A stretch of DNA of 6,589 nucleotides from Planctomycetia bacterium (lineage in GTDB: Bacteria > Planctomycetota > Planctomycetia > Gemmatales > Gemmataceae), in the NCBI GenBank assembly GCA_025356615.1, contig JANXSH010001246.1, positions 1-6,589 of the forward strand, in the 5' to 3' direction. Positions 1-5,229 of this stretch are shown here, piece after piece. The translations under genes and the position numbers were made by a program. How positions within the stretch are numbered: position 1 is the first letter of the stretch; the number at the start of each line of letters is the position of its first letter. Under the pieces are notes generated by a model, which saw nothing but the letters and a program-made list of their open reading frames with translations, did no database searches and was not told where the DNA came from.

Positions 1-950
1 CCGAGTGATGCCGCGTCCGTCACCTGCTTCACGATGTCGAGGATCTCCTCCGGTTCCAGGTAACGGCTATAGATACTGGGCGCAGCGGGCGTCACTCCCG
101 GTTCCGAGCCGCGAAGGGACACCTTGTTCAAAATGGACGAACCGAGGTTGAGCAAAGCCGCCGAGGCTGCCAGGCGGGTCGCGTCACTGCCGTCACTCGC
201 CAGGAGCCGCTTCAAGGCCGGACCCACGATTTTGGGGTGTTCGCGGAACTGTCCCAAAGCCCCCGCGACCGACACCAGAACCCGCGCGCTCGAATCCGTC
301 GTCATCTTACTCAGGTGCTCGGCGAACGCCTTGAAGTCGATGTCGGAAACCAGGCGCTTCTTCAGCGAGACGCCCGGCTTCTCCGGTTCGGTCTTCACGT
401 CGTACTTTCGGAGGTCGCCCTGATCCGTCGCCTTCACGACGGTCTCCCTTACCAGGTTCGCGACCGCGATTTTCGCGGCCTCCGACGAGCGAGGATTCGC
501 GAGGATAGCCGTGATCCCCTTGTTGAATCGGGTCGCCATCTTCGTGCGGACAGAGGTCACTATCCTGCGCGACTCGACATCGAAGCTCAGGGGCTTCTTT
601 TCGACCTCCTTGTCCTTATTGGGAGCCTTGTCTTCGTCGAGGTCGCCGGCTAGCTCGGCGTTGATCGGGGGCCAATCGACGAGGAGCAACGCCCGGCTCA
701 GGTCGCTCAGCGAGACGATGCGGGCGGCTGTCTCCTCGAGATTCTTCTTGCGAAACGCGAGAGCCTTCTCGAGGGATTCGCCCTTCAGGGGGGTTCTCAA
801 GTTGTCCACTTTCTCTAGGAGCAGCGCCTGGCGAAACCTCTCCACGGGGTCTCGATCCAGGCGATCCGCCGCTGCGATGCCGCCCAACAGCAGCACGGCT
901 CCCGCGAGCCATTGGATCGCGCGAGCGGGACGATATCTAGGGTGTGTCAT
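1..950 (-). CDS. Signal-anchored HEAT-like repeat protein, 3' end cut by window edge
   Basis: An open frame with no stop runs from the ATG at 950 to the window edge, giving 316 residues without the C-terminus. Residues 1-11 are basic, and residues 14-28 are hydrophobic (WLAGAVLLLGG then alanines), which looks like a signal peptide or single membrane anchor, so the rest is probably extracytoplasmic. Residues 35-95 are helical, followed by a charged linker at about 103-119 rich in D, E and K. Helical pairs such as ARVLVSVAGALGQF (222-235) and TRLAASAALLNLG (258-270) resemble HEAT/armadillo repeats, which normally form protein-binding scaffolds. An in-frame ATG seven codons upstream (at 971) is an alternative start. 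I prefer 950 because an AGGAG lies 13 nt before it and because a hairpin ends only 6 nt before 971. The function is unknown. The coding call is strong on codon use and length; the HEAT call is moderate and could be any alpha-solenoid. Confidence 0.8.
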   Translation of the reverse strand, partial: MTHPRYRPARAIQWLAGAVLLLGGIAAADRLDRDPVERFRQALLLEKVDNLRTPLKGESLEKALAFRKKNLEETAARIVSLSDLSRALLLVDWPPINAELAGDLDEDKAPNKDKEVEKKPLSFDVESRRIVTSVRTKMATRFNKGITAILANPRSSEAAKIAVANLVRETVVKATDQGDLRKYDVKTEPEKPGVSLKKRLVSDIDFKAFAEHLSKMTTDSSARVLVSVAGALGQFREHPKIVGPALKRLLASDGSDATRLAASAALLNLGSSILNKVSLRGSEPGVTPAAPSIYSRYLEPEEILDIVKQVTDAASL

Positions 951-977
951 CTTGGTCGTCTTGCTCCTCATGGTCCG

Positions 978-1002
978 GCCTACCCTCGCTCGGAGGGTAG
1001 GC
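978..1002. repeat. Perfect 10-bp hairpin next to HEAT-like gene start
   Basis: The arms gcctaccctc (978-987) and gagggtaggc (993-1002) are exact reverse complements around a 5-nt loop, gctcg. In the minus-strand transcript the hairpin ends 6 nt before the alternative ATG at 971 and 27 nt before the preferred ATG at 950. Its 3' arm contains GAGGG, the only Shine-Dalgarno-like stretch for the 971 start. It could therefore mask that start, act as a leader hairpin, or be an operator dyad. No T-run follows on either side, so an intrinsic terminator is less likely. Confidence 0.6.
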
Positions 1003-1071
1003 AACCGACAGTCGGCCTCCTCCACACTCCATTGTGCCCTCTGGAGCAACTCGACGCTAGAGATTCCTTCT

Positions 1072-1100
1072 CGCACCTCACGATCCGTTGATGAGGTGCG
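1072..1100. repeat. Perfect 9-bp inverted repeat, 11-nt loop
   Basis: The arms cgcacctca (1072-1080) and tgaggtgcg (1092-1100) pair exactly around an 11-nt loop. It lies in the middle of the gene-free stretch, about 120 bp upstream of the HEAT-like start and 310 bp upstream of the PilZ-like start. It may be a regulator-binding dyad or a leader hairpin. There is no U-tract to support a terminator. Confidence 0.5.
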
Positions 1101-1400
1101 TGCTACAACTGAGCCAGGATTCGACTCCCCCCTGGATTCCCTGACCCCTTCGCCCGGCAGAGTTTCCCCATGCCGGATGTGGCAAGATCAACCACCTGTG
1201 TGCGAGATTCCTGCGGAGCATGGCGCGACGGGCCGAGTCGTTCCTCTTCGTGCCAATCGAACAAAAGTCGTTCCATCCTAGTGAGTTGCGTCCGAGTTAT
1301 TCTCAGGTTTTGGTCACGATGGCACATTGGCGTGAAATATGCTGCTCAATCAAATCAGACAGAGAAACAGGCGGGAGCCTCTCCTCCCACCCAACCTACC

Positions 1401-1404
1401 GGAG
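1401..1404 (+). promoter_or_regulatory. Ribosome-binding site deciding the PilZ-like start
   Basis: GGAG lies 9 nt before the ATG at 1414. The upstream in-frame ATG at 1339 has no comparable site, and the residues it would add (rich in N, R and P) look non-coding, so the shorter start is preferred. Confidence 0.5.
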
Positions 1405-1413
1405 TGGTTTTCC

Positions 1414-1692
1414 ATGCCGAGCCTCACCGCAACGGTAACTCGGCCTCTTCGGCCCGCGATGCCATCCCGAGTAACGGTCCGGGCGACTCGACCCAGCATC
1501 ATCGACTTACGTTTCCGGGAGGACGCCTGGGTGGTCGAGGATGGGGACCGCGCTCGCGTCTGCCTGGGTGATTACTCCCTCGGCGGACTTCGCGTAACCA
1601 GCTTCGACGTGCCGGCGCTCAACACCCTGTTCGGCGCGGTTCGCCTTGGCCAGGCCCGCAGGCAGATGACCGAGCGCCGCAAACGCGGGTAA
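1414..1692 (+). CDS. Small protein with PilZ-like motifs
   Basis: A 92-residue protein with no signal peptide or membrane segment, so probably cytoplasmic. It carries RVTVR at 19-23 and DYSLGG at 53-58. These fit RxxxR and (D/N)xSxxG, the two c-di-GMP-contacting motifs of PilZ domains, and their spacing of about 30 residues is also typical. The intervening WVVEDGDRARVCLGDYS reads as beta strands. However, only 34 residues follow the second motif, ending in a basic tail (RRQMTERRKRG), so the later strands of a full PilZ barrel are missing. It may be a minimal or truncated PilZ-type protein, or an unrelated family that matches by chance. It stands alone, convergent with the TPR gene, and its stop is 11 nt from the large inverted repeat. 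Coding is supported by codon use and GGAG; binding of c-di-GMP is only inference. Confidence 0.55.
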   Translation: MPSLTATVTRPLRPAMPSRVTVRATRPSIIDLRFREDAWVVEDGDRARVCLGDYSLGGLRVTSFDVPALNTLFGAVRLGQARRQMTERRKRG

Positions 1693-1703
1693 GCAGAACA
1701 CAC

Positions 1704-1859
1704 ACAGAAGTTAGCCACAGAGAACACAGAGAAAGGCAAAGAATGGGACACGGATAATACCAGAAAATCAACTCTTCTGATCCGTATCGGTCCTCTTCAT
1801 CCGTCCTATCCGTGTCCCATTCTTTGCCTTTCTCTGTGTTCTCTGTGGCTAACTTCTGT
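1704..1859. repeat. Perfect 53-bp inverted repeat at a convergent junction
   Basis: The left arm (1704-1756) and right arm (1807-1859) are identical reverse complements over 53 bp and enclose a 50-nt centre. The arms contain the segment ccacagagaacacagagaaa, whose translation includes 'ATENTEKGK', a familiar signature of spurious proteins read from dispersed bacterial repeats. The centre and right arm carry 'atccgt' at 1780, 1799 and 1808, resembling a second common repeat family. The element starts 11 nt after the PilZ-like stop and ends 27 nt from the TPR stop, filling the junction. As RNA it would fold into a very long hairpin on either strand, so it could end or stabilise both transcripts. 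No open frame for a transposase is present. A MITE-like or other dispersed element is the most likely identity. Confidence 0.9.
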
Positions 1860-1886
1860 TCAATTTGTTGAACGAGAACGATAGTT

Positions 1887-3185
1887 TCAGGGATTCGCCT
1901 GCACTTTACCCTGTGACGAATCGGTAGCCCGAAGCCGATGGTGGGCCGCTCGCTTTTCATCCCCCATTCGTTGGTAGTATTCGGCTAGCGCGGCGTGGGA
2001 CGGTTGATGATCGGGTGCCAGATTCAAGGCACTGAGGAGCCAACCTTCGCCGGCGCTATTGTGGCCGTCGTGCAGGAGCAAGACGCCCATCTCGTAGTGC
2101 AGGGCGGGATCGAGGGGGCGCTCGGAGAGTTTGCGGCTACTCAATTCCCCCACGCGCTCGGCGCGCTCCTTGATCTTCTCGGCCTCGAGGCGTTCGGGTT
2201 CCGCCAGCTCGATCTTGTTCTGCTGTTGAAGCGAATGGAAGAGGAACCACTGCACCTGGTAGTCGTTCGGCCAGACCTTCTTGGCCCGTCGTAACCATAG
2301 CTCGGCTTGCTCCGGCTGGCGGTCGGCGAGTGCGAATTGGCCGCGCGTGCGCAGCGCAAGCCCGTGTTCGGGATGGGCTTCCAGGGTGGCGTCGAGAACT
2401 TCCCGCGCCCGTTCGCCGGAGCCGAGGAGGTTGTGGCATCGCGCGATGCGGACCTGGACATCGGGGTCATTCGGCCTCTGGCGCTCGATGAATCGGAGGT
2501 GCGTCAAGGCCTCGTCATACTTACCCATCTGTAGGAGGGCCAGGACCAGACGCCAGCGCGTGCCGTCTCGCGTCGGGTCGAGTTCGATCACCCGTTGCAG
2601 ATCCTCGGTGCCCTTGTGCGCCGACTTGCCCTGTTGAAAGGCGAGGCCACGCAACTCGCGTCCCCGGATGGTGTCGGGGTCCACCAAGAGCCAATGGTCG
2701 GCCAGGGCGATCGCGTCGAGTATTCGGTAGACGCGGGTATGGCCCTGGATCATCGCTTCCCAAATGAGAGGCCGGAGGTCACCCTCTTGCTCCGCCCGCC
2801 GGTTCAAATACTCTTCGACTTCACGCGAATTGCCGGCCGCCGCCTGGAGCAAGGCCCACTCCAGCACCACCTCCCGCGAGTCGGCCCCGAGTAGATTCTG
2901 CGCGAGACGCAATTCGCGGCTCGCTTCCTCGAAGTCTTCCACCTGCCGGGCGGCCCTGCTGCTCAGGAGATGGGCCTCGGCGCAATTCGGCCAGACCCGG
3001 AGGCAGTTCGCCAGGTGCCGACTCGCCTCCTCGGGGTGATACGCCGACAGGGCCGACCGGGTGGCCCGCAGTTGATACCAGGCCCAGGCGTTCGGCGCGA
3101 CGAGGCAGCCCGTCCCGATCATGACGAGTAGGATGAGCCAGGCTCGCCAGGGGCGAAATCGGCGGAAGATCGCGGAAGCCGGCAC
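1887..3185 (-). CDS. Membrane-anchored tetratricopeptide-repeat protein
   Basis: A 432-residue protein. Residues 1-13 are basic, a single membrane segment covers about 14-33, and the remainder is probably extracytoplasmic. TPR-like helix pairs run from about 48 to 420. The clearest are 214-240 (ALLQMGKYDEALTHL then ERQRPNDP), 248-271 (GSGERAREVLDATLEAHPEH), 280-306 (ADRQPEQAELWLRRAKKVWPND) and 362-392 (LNLAPDHQ), with the conserved A/L/P positions of TPRs. Such proteins usually scaffold complexes; no catalytic motif is visible and the partner is unknown. The GTG at 3185 is chosen because AGGAGG sits 7 nt before it. An ATG at 3284, 7 nt after the P-II stop, is in frame but has a poor site and would prepend 33 non-hydrophobic residues; still longer versions overlap the P-II gene. 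It follows the P-II gene by 106 nt, so co-transcription is possible but less certain than for the first two genes. Confidence 0.88.
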   Translation of the reverse strand: MPASAIFRRFRPWRAWLILLVMIGTGCLVAPNAWAWYQLRATRSALSAYHPEEASRHLANCLRVWPNCAEAHLLSSRAARQVEDFEEASRELRLAQNLLGADSREVVLEWALLQAAAGNSREVEEYLNRRAEQEGDLRPLIWEAMIQGHTRVYRILDAIALADHWLLVDPDTIRGRELRGLAFQQGKSAHKGTEDLQRVIELDPTRDGTRWRLVLALLQMGKYDEALTHLRFIERQRPNDPDVQVRIARCHNLLGSGERAREVLDATLEAHPEHGLALRTRGQFALADRQPEQAELWLRRAKKVWPNDYQVQWFLFHSLQQQNKIELAEPERLEAEKIKERAERVGELSSRKLSERPLDPALHYEMGVLLLHDGHNSAGEGWLLSALNLAPDHQPSHAALAEYYQRMGDEKRAAHHRLRATDSSQGKVQANP

Positions 3186-3192
3186 GATTCGT

Positions 3193-3198
3193 CCTCCT
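3193..3198 (-). promoter_or_regulatory. Strong Shine-Dalgarno fixing the GTG start of the TPR gene
   Basis: Read on the minus strand, AGGAGG lies 7 nt upstream of GTG at 3185. It is the best ribosome site in the window and outweighs the upstream ATG at 3284, whose only G-rich run is right against the codon. Confidence 0.7.
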
Positions 3199-3234
3199 CG
3201 GATCGTAGCACTATCGTCGATCAGCAATTCTCCA

Positions 3235-3249
3235 GGTATATCGTACACC
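3235..3249. promoter_or_regulatory. Imperfect 15-bp dyad in the P-II/TPR gap
   Basis: ggtatatcgtacacc is nearly palindromic: five of six outer pairs match and the sixth is a G-T pair. It lies 50 bp before the TPR start in an AT-richer stretch of the 106-nt gap. It could be an operator or part of a promoter for separate expression of the TPR gene, but it is short enough to arise by chance. Confidence 0.25.
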
Positions 3250-3291
3250 CTATCAGAAGGAGAAGTGATCGAGGAGATTGGCATACCCCAA

Positions 3292-3606
3292 TCAAAAGTC
3301 GAACGCGGCCAACTCCGCCATCGGTGTGACGAATATCTTCCCGTCCCCCATCCGGCCCGTCCGGGCGGCGCGGGCGATCTGCTCCCGCACCTCCGAGACG
3401 CGATCGGTGGCCACGCACACGGTGATCTCGACCTTCGGCAGGAAGGCCATGCTGTATTCGCTACCCATGTACCGATCCAGGTAGCCCTTCTGGCGGCTGA
3501 AGCCTTTCGCCTCACGCACGACGCACGAATCGACCCCGAGTTCGACGAGCGCCTTCAAGACCGCTTCGGCGCGGAAGGGCTTCACGACGATGGTGAGTTG
3601 TTTCAT
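3292..3606 (-). CDS. P-II family signalling protein, C-terminus divergent
   Basis: A 104-residue P-II (GlnB/GlnK-type) trimeric sensor that would bind ATP/ADP and 2-oxoglutarate in the cytoplasm and act on partner proteins. It aligns without gaps to E. coli GlnB from the start: KPF at 9-11, GFSRQKG at 35-41, T-loop RYMGSEYSMAFLPK at 45-58, and GRMGDGKIFV at 84-93. Tyr51, the uridylylation site in enterobacteria, is present, as are Gln39, Lys58 and Lys90. Position 37 is Ser instead of Gly. After residue 96 it diverges: it ends ELAAFDF, so Arg101 and Arg103, which hold nucleotide phosphates in GlnB, are replaced by Ala and Asp, and the tail is about 8 residues shorter than GlnB. The ATG at 3606 starts 2 nt after the reductase stop, implying translational coupling. 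No amtB or glutamine synthetase gene is nearby, which is unusual for this family. Family assignment is very secure; the target is unknown. Confidence 0.93.
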   Translation of the reverse strand: MKQLTIVVKPFRAEAVLKALVELGVDSCVVREAKGFSRQKGYLDRYMGSEYSMAFLPKVEITVCVATDRVSEVREQIARAARTGRMGDGKIFVTPMAELAAFDF

Positions 3607-3608
3607 GG

Positions 3609-4367
3609 TCAGAACCACCCTCCCGTGATCGGCAAGGTCTGGCCGGTGATATACCCCGACTCCTCGCAGGCCAGGAACAGGACGACGTGCGCCACTTCTT
3701 CCGGGCGACCTACTCGGCCCACGGGGATCTGCTTTTCGTATTCGGCCAACACCTCGGCCTTGAGGCCGTCGAGCATCGGCGTGCGGATAACCCCAGGGGC
3801 GACGGCGTTGACGGTGATGCCCCGCCGGGCCACTTCCTTGCTCATCACTTTGGTCAACGCGATGACGCCCGCCTTGGCGGCGGCGTAATTCGCCTGGCCG
3901 TGGAAGCCGACGATGCCCGCGATCGAGGCGATGTTGACGATGCGCCCGTTGTCGCGGAGGATCTCTGCGGCGAGTTTGGAGCAGAAGAACACGCCATCGA
4001 GGTTCGTCTGGAGGACCGCGTGCCAATCGCTCGGCGTCATCTTACGGATCGAGCGGTCGCGCAGGATGCCCGCGTTGTTGACCAGGATGTCGAGTCCCCC
4101 GGCCAGCTCGACGACGCGCTTCATGAGCGTCTCGACCGCCTCGTAGTTGCTTACATCCGCGTCGAGGACGTGAACCGTCACGCCGAAGGCGCGGCACCTC
4201 TCGGCAGTCAGCCCGGCATCGCGGAGGTTTTGCCCCGCATCATCGGCGAAGTAGTTGACGACGCACGTCGCCCCGGCGCGGGCGAACCCCTCGAGGATCG
4301 TCGCCCCCATGCCGCGTGAACTGCCCGTTACCAGGACGACCTTGCCGGGAAAACTGTACTCGACCAT
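3609..4367 (-). CDS. FabG-type short-chain dehydrogenase/reductase
   Basis: A 252-residue classical SDR, probably reducing 3-oxoacyl-ACP or acetoacetyl-CoA with NADPH in fatty-acid or polyhydroxyalkanoate synthesis. The cofactor site TGSSRGMG is at 14-21; Arg18 in this position usually selects NADPH. NNAG is at 97-100. The catalytic Asn121, Ser148, Tyr161 and Lys165 are all present with normal spacing. GQANYAAAKAG at 157-167 and the end GYITGQTLPITGG match FabG and PhaB; sequence alone does not separate them. Length is normal. The start ATG at 4367 has GGAGG 5 nt upstream. It is the first gene of a minus-strand cluster: its stop is 2 nt before the P-II ATG. It is divergent from the lipoprotein gene, sharing an 87-nt gap. 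No other fab or pha genes are in view. Symbol left blank because the substrate is undecided. Confidence 0.93.
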   Translation of the reverse strand: MVEYSFPGKVVLVTGSSRGMGATILEGFARAGATCVVNYFADDAGQNLRDAGLTAERCRAFGVTVHVLDADVSNYEAVETLMKRVVELAGGLDILVNNAGILRDRSIRKMTPSDWHAVLQTNLDGVFFCSKLAAEILRDNGRIVNIASIAGIVGFHGQANYAAAKAGVIALTKVMSKEVARRGITVNAVAPGVIRTPMLDGLKAEVLAEYEKQIPVGRVGRPEEVAHVVLFLACEESGYITGQTLPITGGWF

Positions 4368-4454
4368 CGTCTCCTCCGCCGGGGCCGCTCGCCATCGGAT
4401 CCCGGACTTTGTATGCCAACTTTGGGTAATCCATGATCCGCAGGGTGTTGTCTC
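4368..4454. promoter_or_regulatory. Shared upstream region of reductase cluster and lipoprotein
   Basis: This 87-bp gap between divergent genes should contain both promoters. A TTGGCA hexamer reads on the minus strand at 4419-4414, but the expected -10 position 17 nt downstream reads GATGGC, a poor match. On the plus strand TTTGTA and GGTAAT are only 11 nt apart. The region is assigned by position, not by motif. Confidence 0.35.
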
Positions 4455-5135
4455 ATGGCGATCCGCGTCCGTCCCACTACCGCCGCATGCCTACTCCTCT
4501 TCCTCGCCGGGTGCAGCGTCGGCGACTACGAGGCCAAGATGCTCGACGCCCAGAATCGCGTCGAACGTTTCGAGGAGGGCAATCGCCTCCTCGAAGGCCC
4601 ACTCGCGATGCCGACTCGCGTGGAGAAGGGGATTACCATCGTGGACATCGACCTCTTTCTCCGACCTCCCAAAGGCATCAGCACCACGGCGAGCAACGAG
4701 AAGAGTCCGCGTGCCCGCCTCTTGTACACCTTTGTCGCGTCTCGCCAAGGTGGGGCCGGCCCCTTCGCTTACGTCGAGATCGCCTTCGTCGAGACGAAGT
4801 CGAAGAACGCGAAGGATTTCGAGAAGAGTGTGATCGAAGTCTTCAGCCCTACAGGTCAGGGAACCCGAGGGAAGCGCCAGGTGACTCCTCTGGGCAGACC
4901 GCCGATGACGTATTCTACCTTCGAGTTCGACGACGCCAAATATTCTTACTCGATCAACTTCATCAAGGGGCCAATCAATCAACTCGCCATCGTCTACTGG
5001 ATCAACCGCGCGAGCAAAGGCCAGGCCACTCGCGCCATCGAAGTGAGCCTCGCATCCTGCGCCCTCGATTCCGAGTCCCACGCCGTTCGCAAGAACCAGG
5101 GAACGCCCCTCACGGTGCCCCAGCACCCGAAGTGA
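4455..5135 (+). CDS. Predicted lipoprotein of unknown function
   Basis: A 226-residue protein. A short basic N-terminus and the hydrophobic stretch at 9-19 end in a lipobox, LAGC (17-20), so Cys20 would be lipidated after signal peptidase II cleavage and the protein anchored to a membrane facing the periplasm. Residues 24-48 are charged and probably helical. A LRPPKGI motif at about 73-79 and a following segment of alternating strands (about 90-205, with aromatic pairs such as FAYVEIAFVE and YSYSINFI) suggest a compact beta-rich domain. I recall similar small lipoproteins as uncharacterised families in planctomycetes, but cannot verify it. No catalytic motif is visible. The ATG is chosen because it gives a complete signal peptide; only a weak AGGG precedes it. 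Its TGA stop overlaps the first unit of a GTGACAAG repeat. It is divergent from the reductase and convergent with the ferredoxin. Confidence 0.85.
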   Translation: MAIRVRPTTAACLLLFLAGCSVGDYEAKMLDAQNRVERFEEGNRLLEGPLAMPTRVEKGITIVDIDLFLRPPKGISTTASNEKSPRARLLYTFVASRQGGAGPFAYVEIAFVETKSKNAKDFEKSVIEVFSPTGQGTRGKRQVTPLGRPPMTYSTFEFDDAKYSYSINFIKGPINQLAIVYWINRASKGQATRAIEVSLASCALDSESHAVRKNQGTPLTVPQHPK

Positions 5136-5229
5136 CAAGGTGACAAGGTGACAAGGTGACAAGGTGCGAATATACCGATGGCTGGGTCGGTGATCGAGGC
5201 TATCCTTGTCCACCTTGTCACCTTGTCAC
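5132..5229. repeat. GTGACAAG tandem repeats in inverted pair between convergent stops
   Basis: Four exact copies of gtgacaag run from 5132 to 5163, followed by gtg. On the other side two exact inverted copies (cttgtcac, 5214-5229) and one with an extra base (from 5204) face them. The best pairing is a 19-bp stem, 5148-5166 with 5211-5229, around a 44-nt centre; other registers are possible. The lipoprotein TGA (5133-5135) and the ferredoxin TGA (5226-5228) both lie within the outermost unit of their own arm. Because the period is 8, the four plus-strand TGAs fall in all three frames. Read on the minus strand the left arm encodes 'HLVTLS' runs, a common spurious-protein signature. It probably serves as a bidirectional 3' hairpin; no T-run is present. 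Confidence 0.9.

Larger units (their letters stand above)
951..1413. other. Long intergenic region between divergent genes, no supported gene
   Basis: About 440 bp separate the minus-strand HEAT-like gene from the plus-strand PilZ-like gene. Short open frames exist on both strands (for example 1103-1327 minus), but none has a recognisable domain, a good ribosome site or the codon pattern of the neighbours. The stretch holds two perfect hairpins (978-1002 and 1072-1100). It must also hold the promoters of both flanking genes, but I found no convincing -35/-10 pair or -24/-12 element. Confidence 0.6.

Noticed and set aside
511..1281. 256-codon plus-strand frame
   Set aside because: It is a shadow of the HEAT-like gene on the minus strand, rich in R and S, with no domain and crossing the intergenic hairpins.
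1103..1327. 74-codon minus-strand frame in the long intergenic region
   Set aside because: No domain, no good ribosome site, and composition unlike the neighbouring genes.
1319..1340. Possible sigma-54 promoter beginning TGGCAC
   Set aside because: The required GC is absent ten bases after the GG; TG is found instead, so the -12 element does not match.
1619..1960. 113-codon minus-strand frame across the 53-bp inverted repeat
   Set aside because: Its middle reads 'ATENTEKGK' and then the repeat's other arm; this is a known kind of spurious protein from dispersed repeats and it overlaps the ends of two real genes.
3292..4026. 244-codon minus-strand frame joining part of the reductase region to P-II
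   Set aside because: The upstream part reads the reductase in the wrong frame; the P-II domain begins exactly at the internal ATG at 3606, so no fusion exists.
4491..5213. 240-codon minus-strand frame over the lipoprotein
   Set aside because: It starts beyond the repeat, includes its 'HLVTLS' translation and has no domain; the plus-strand frame has a full lipoprotein signal.
5132..5229. CRISPR-like or attachment-site interpretation of the GTGACAAG repeats
   Set aside because: Units are 8 bp and directly adjacent with no spacers, and there is no integrase or cas gene nearby.
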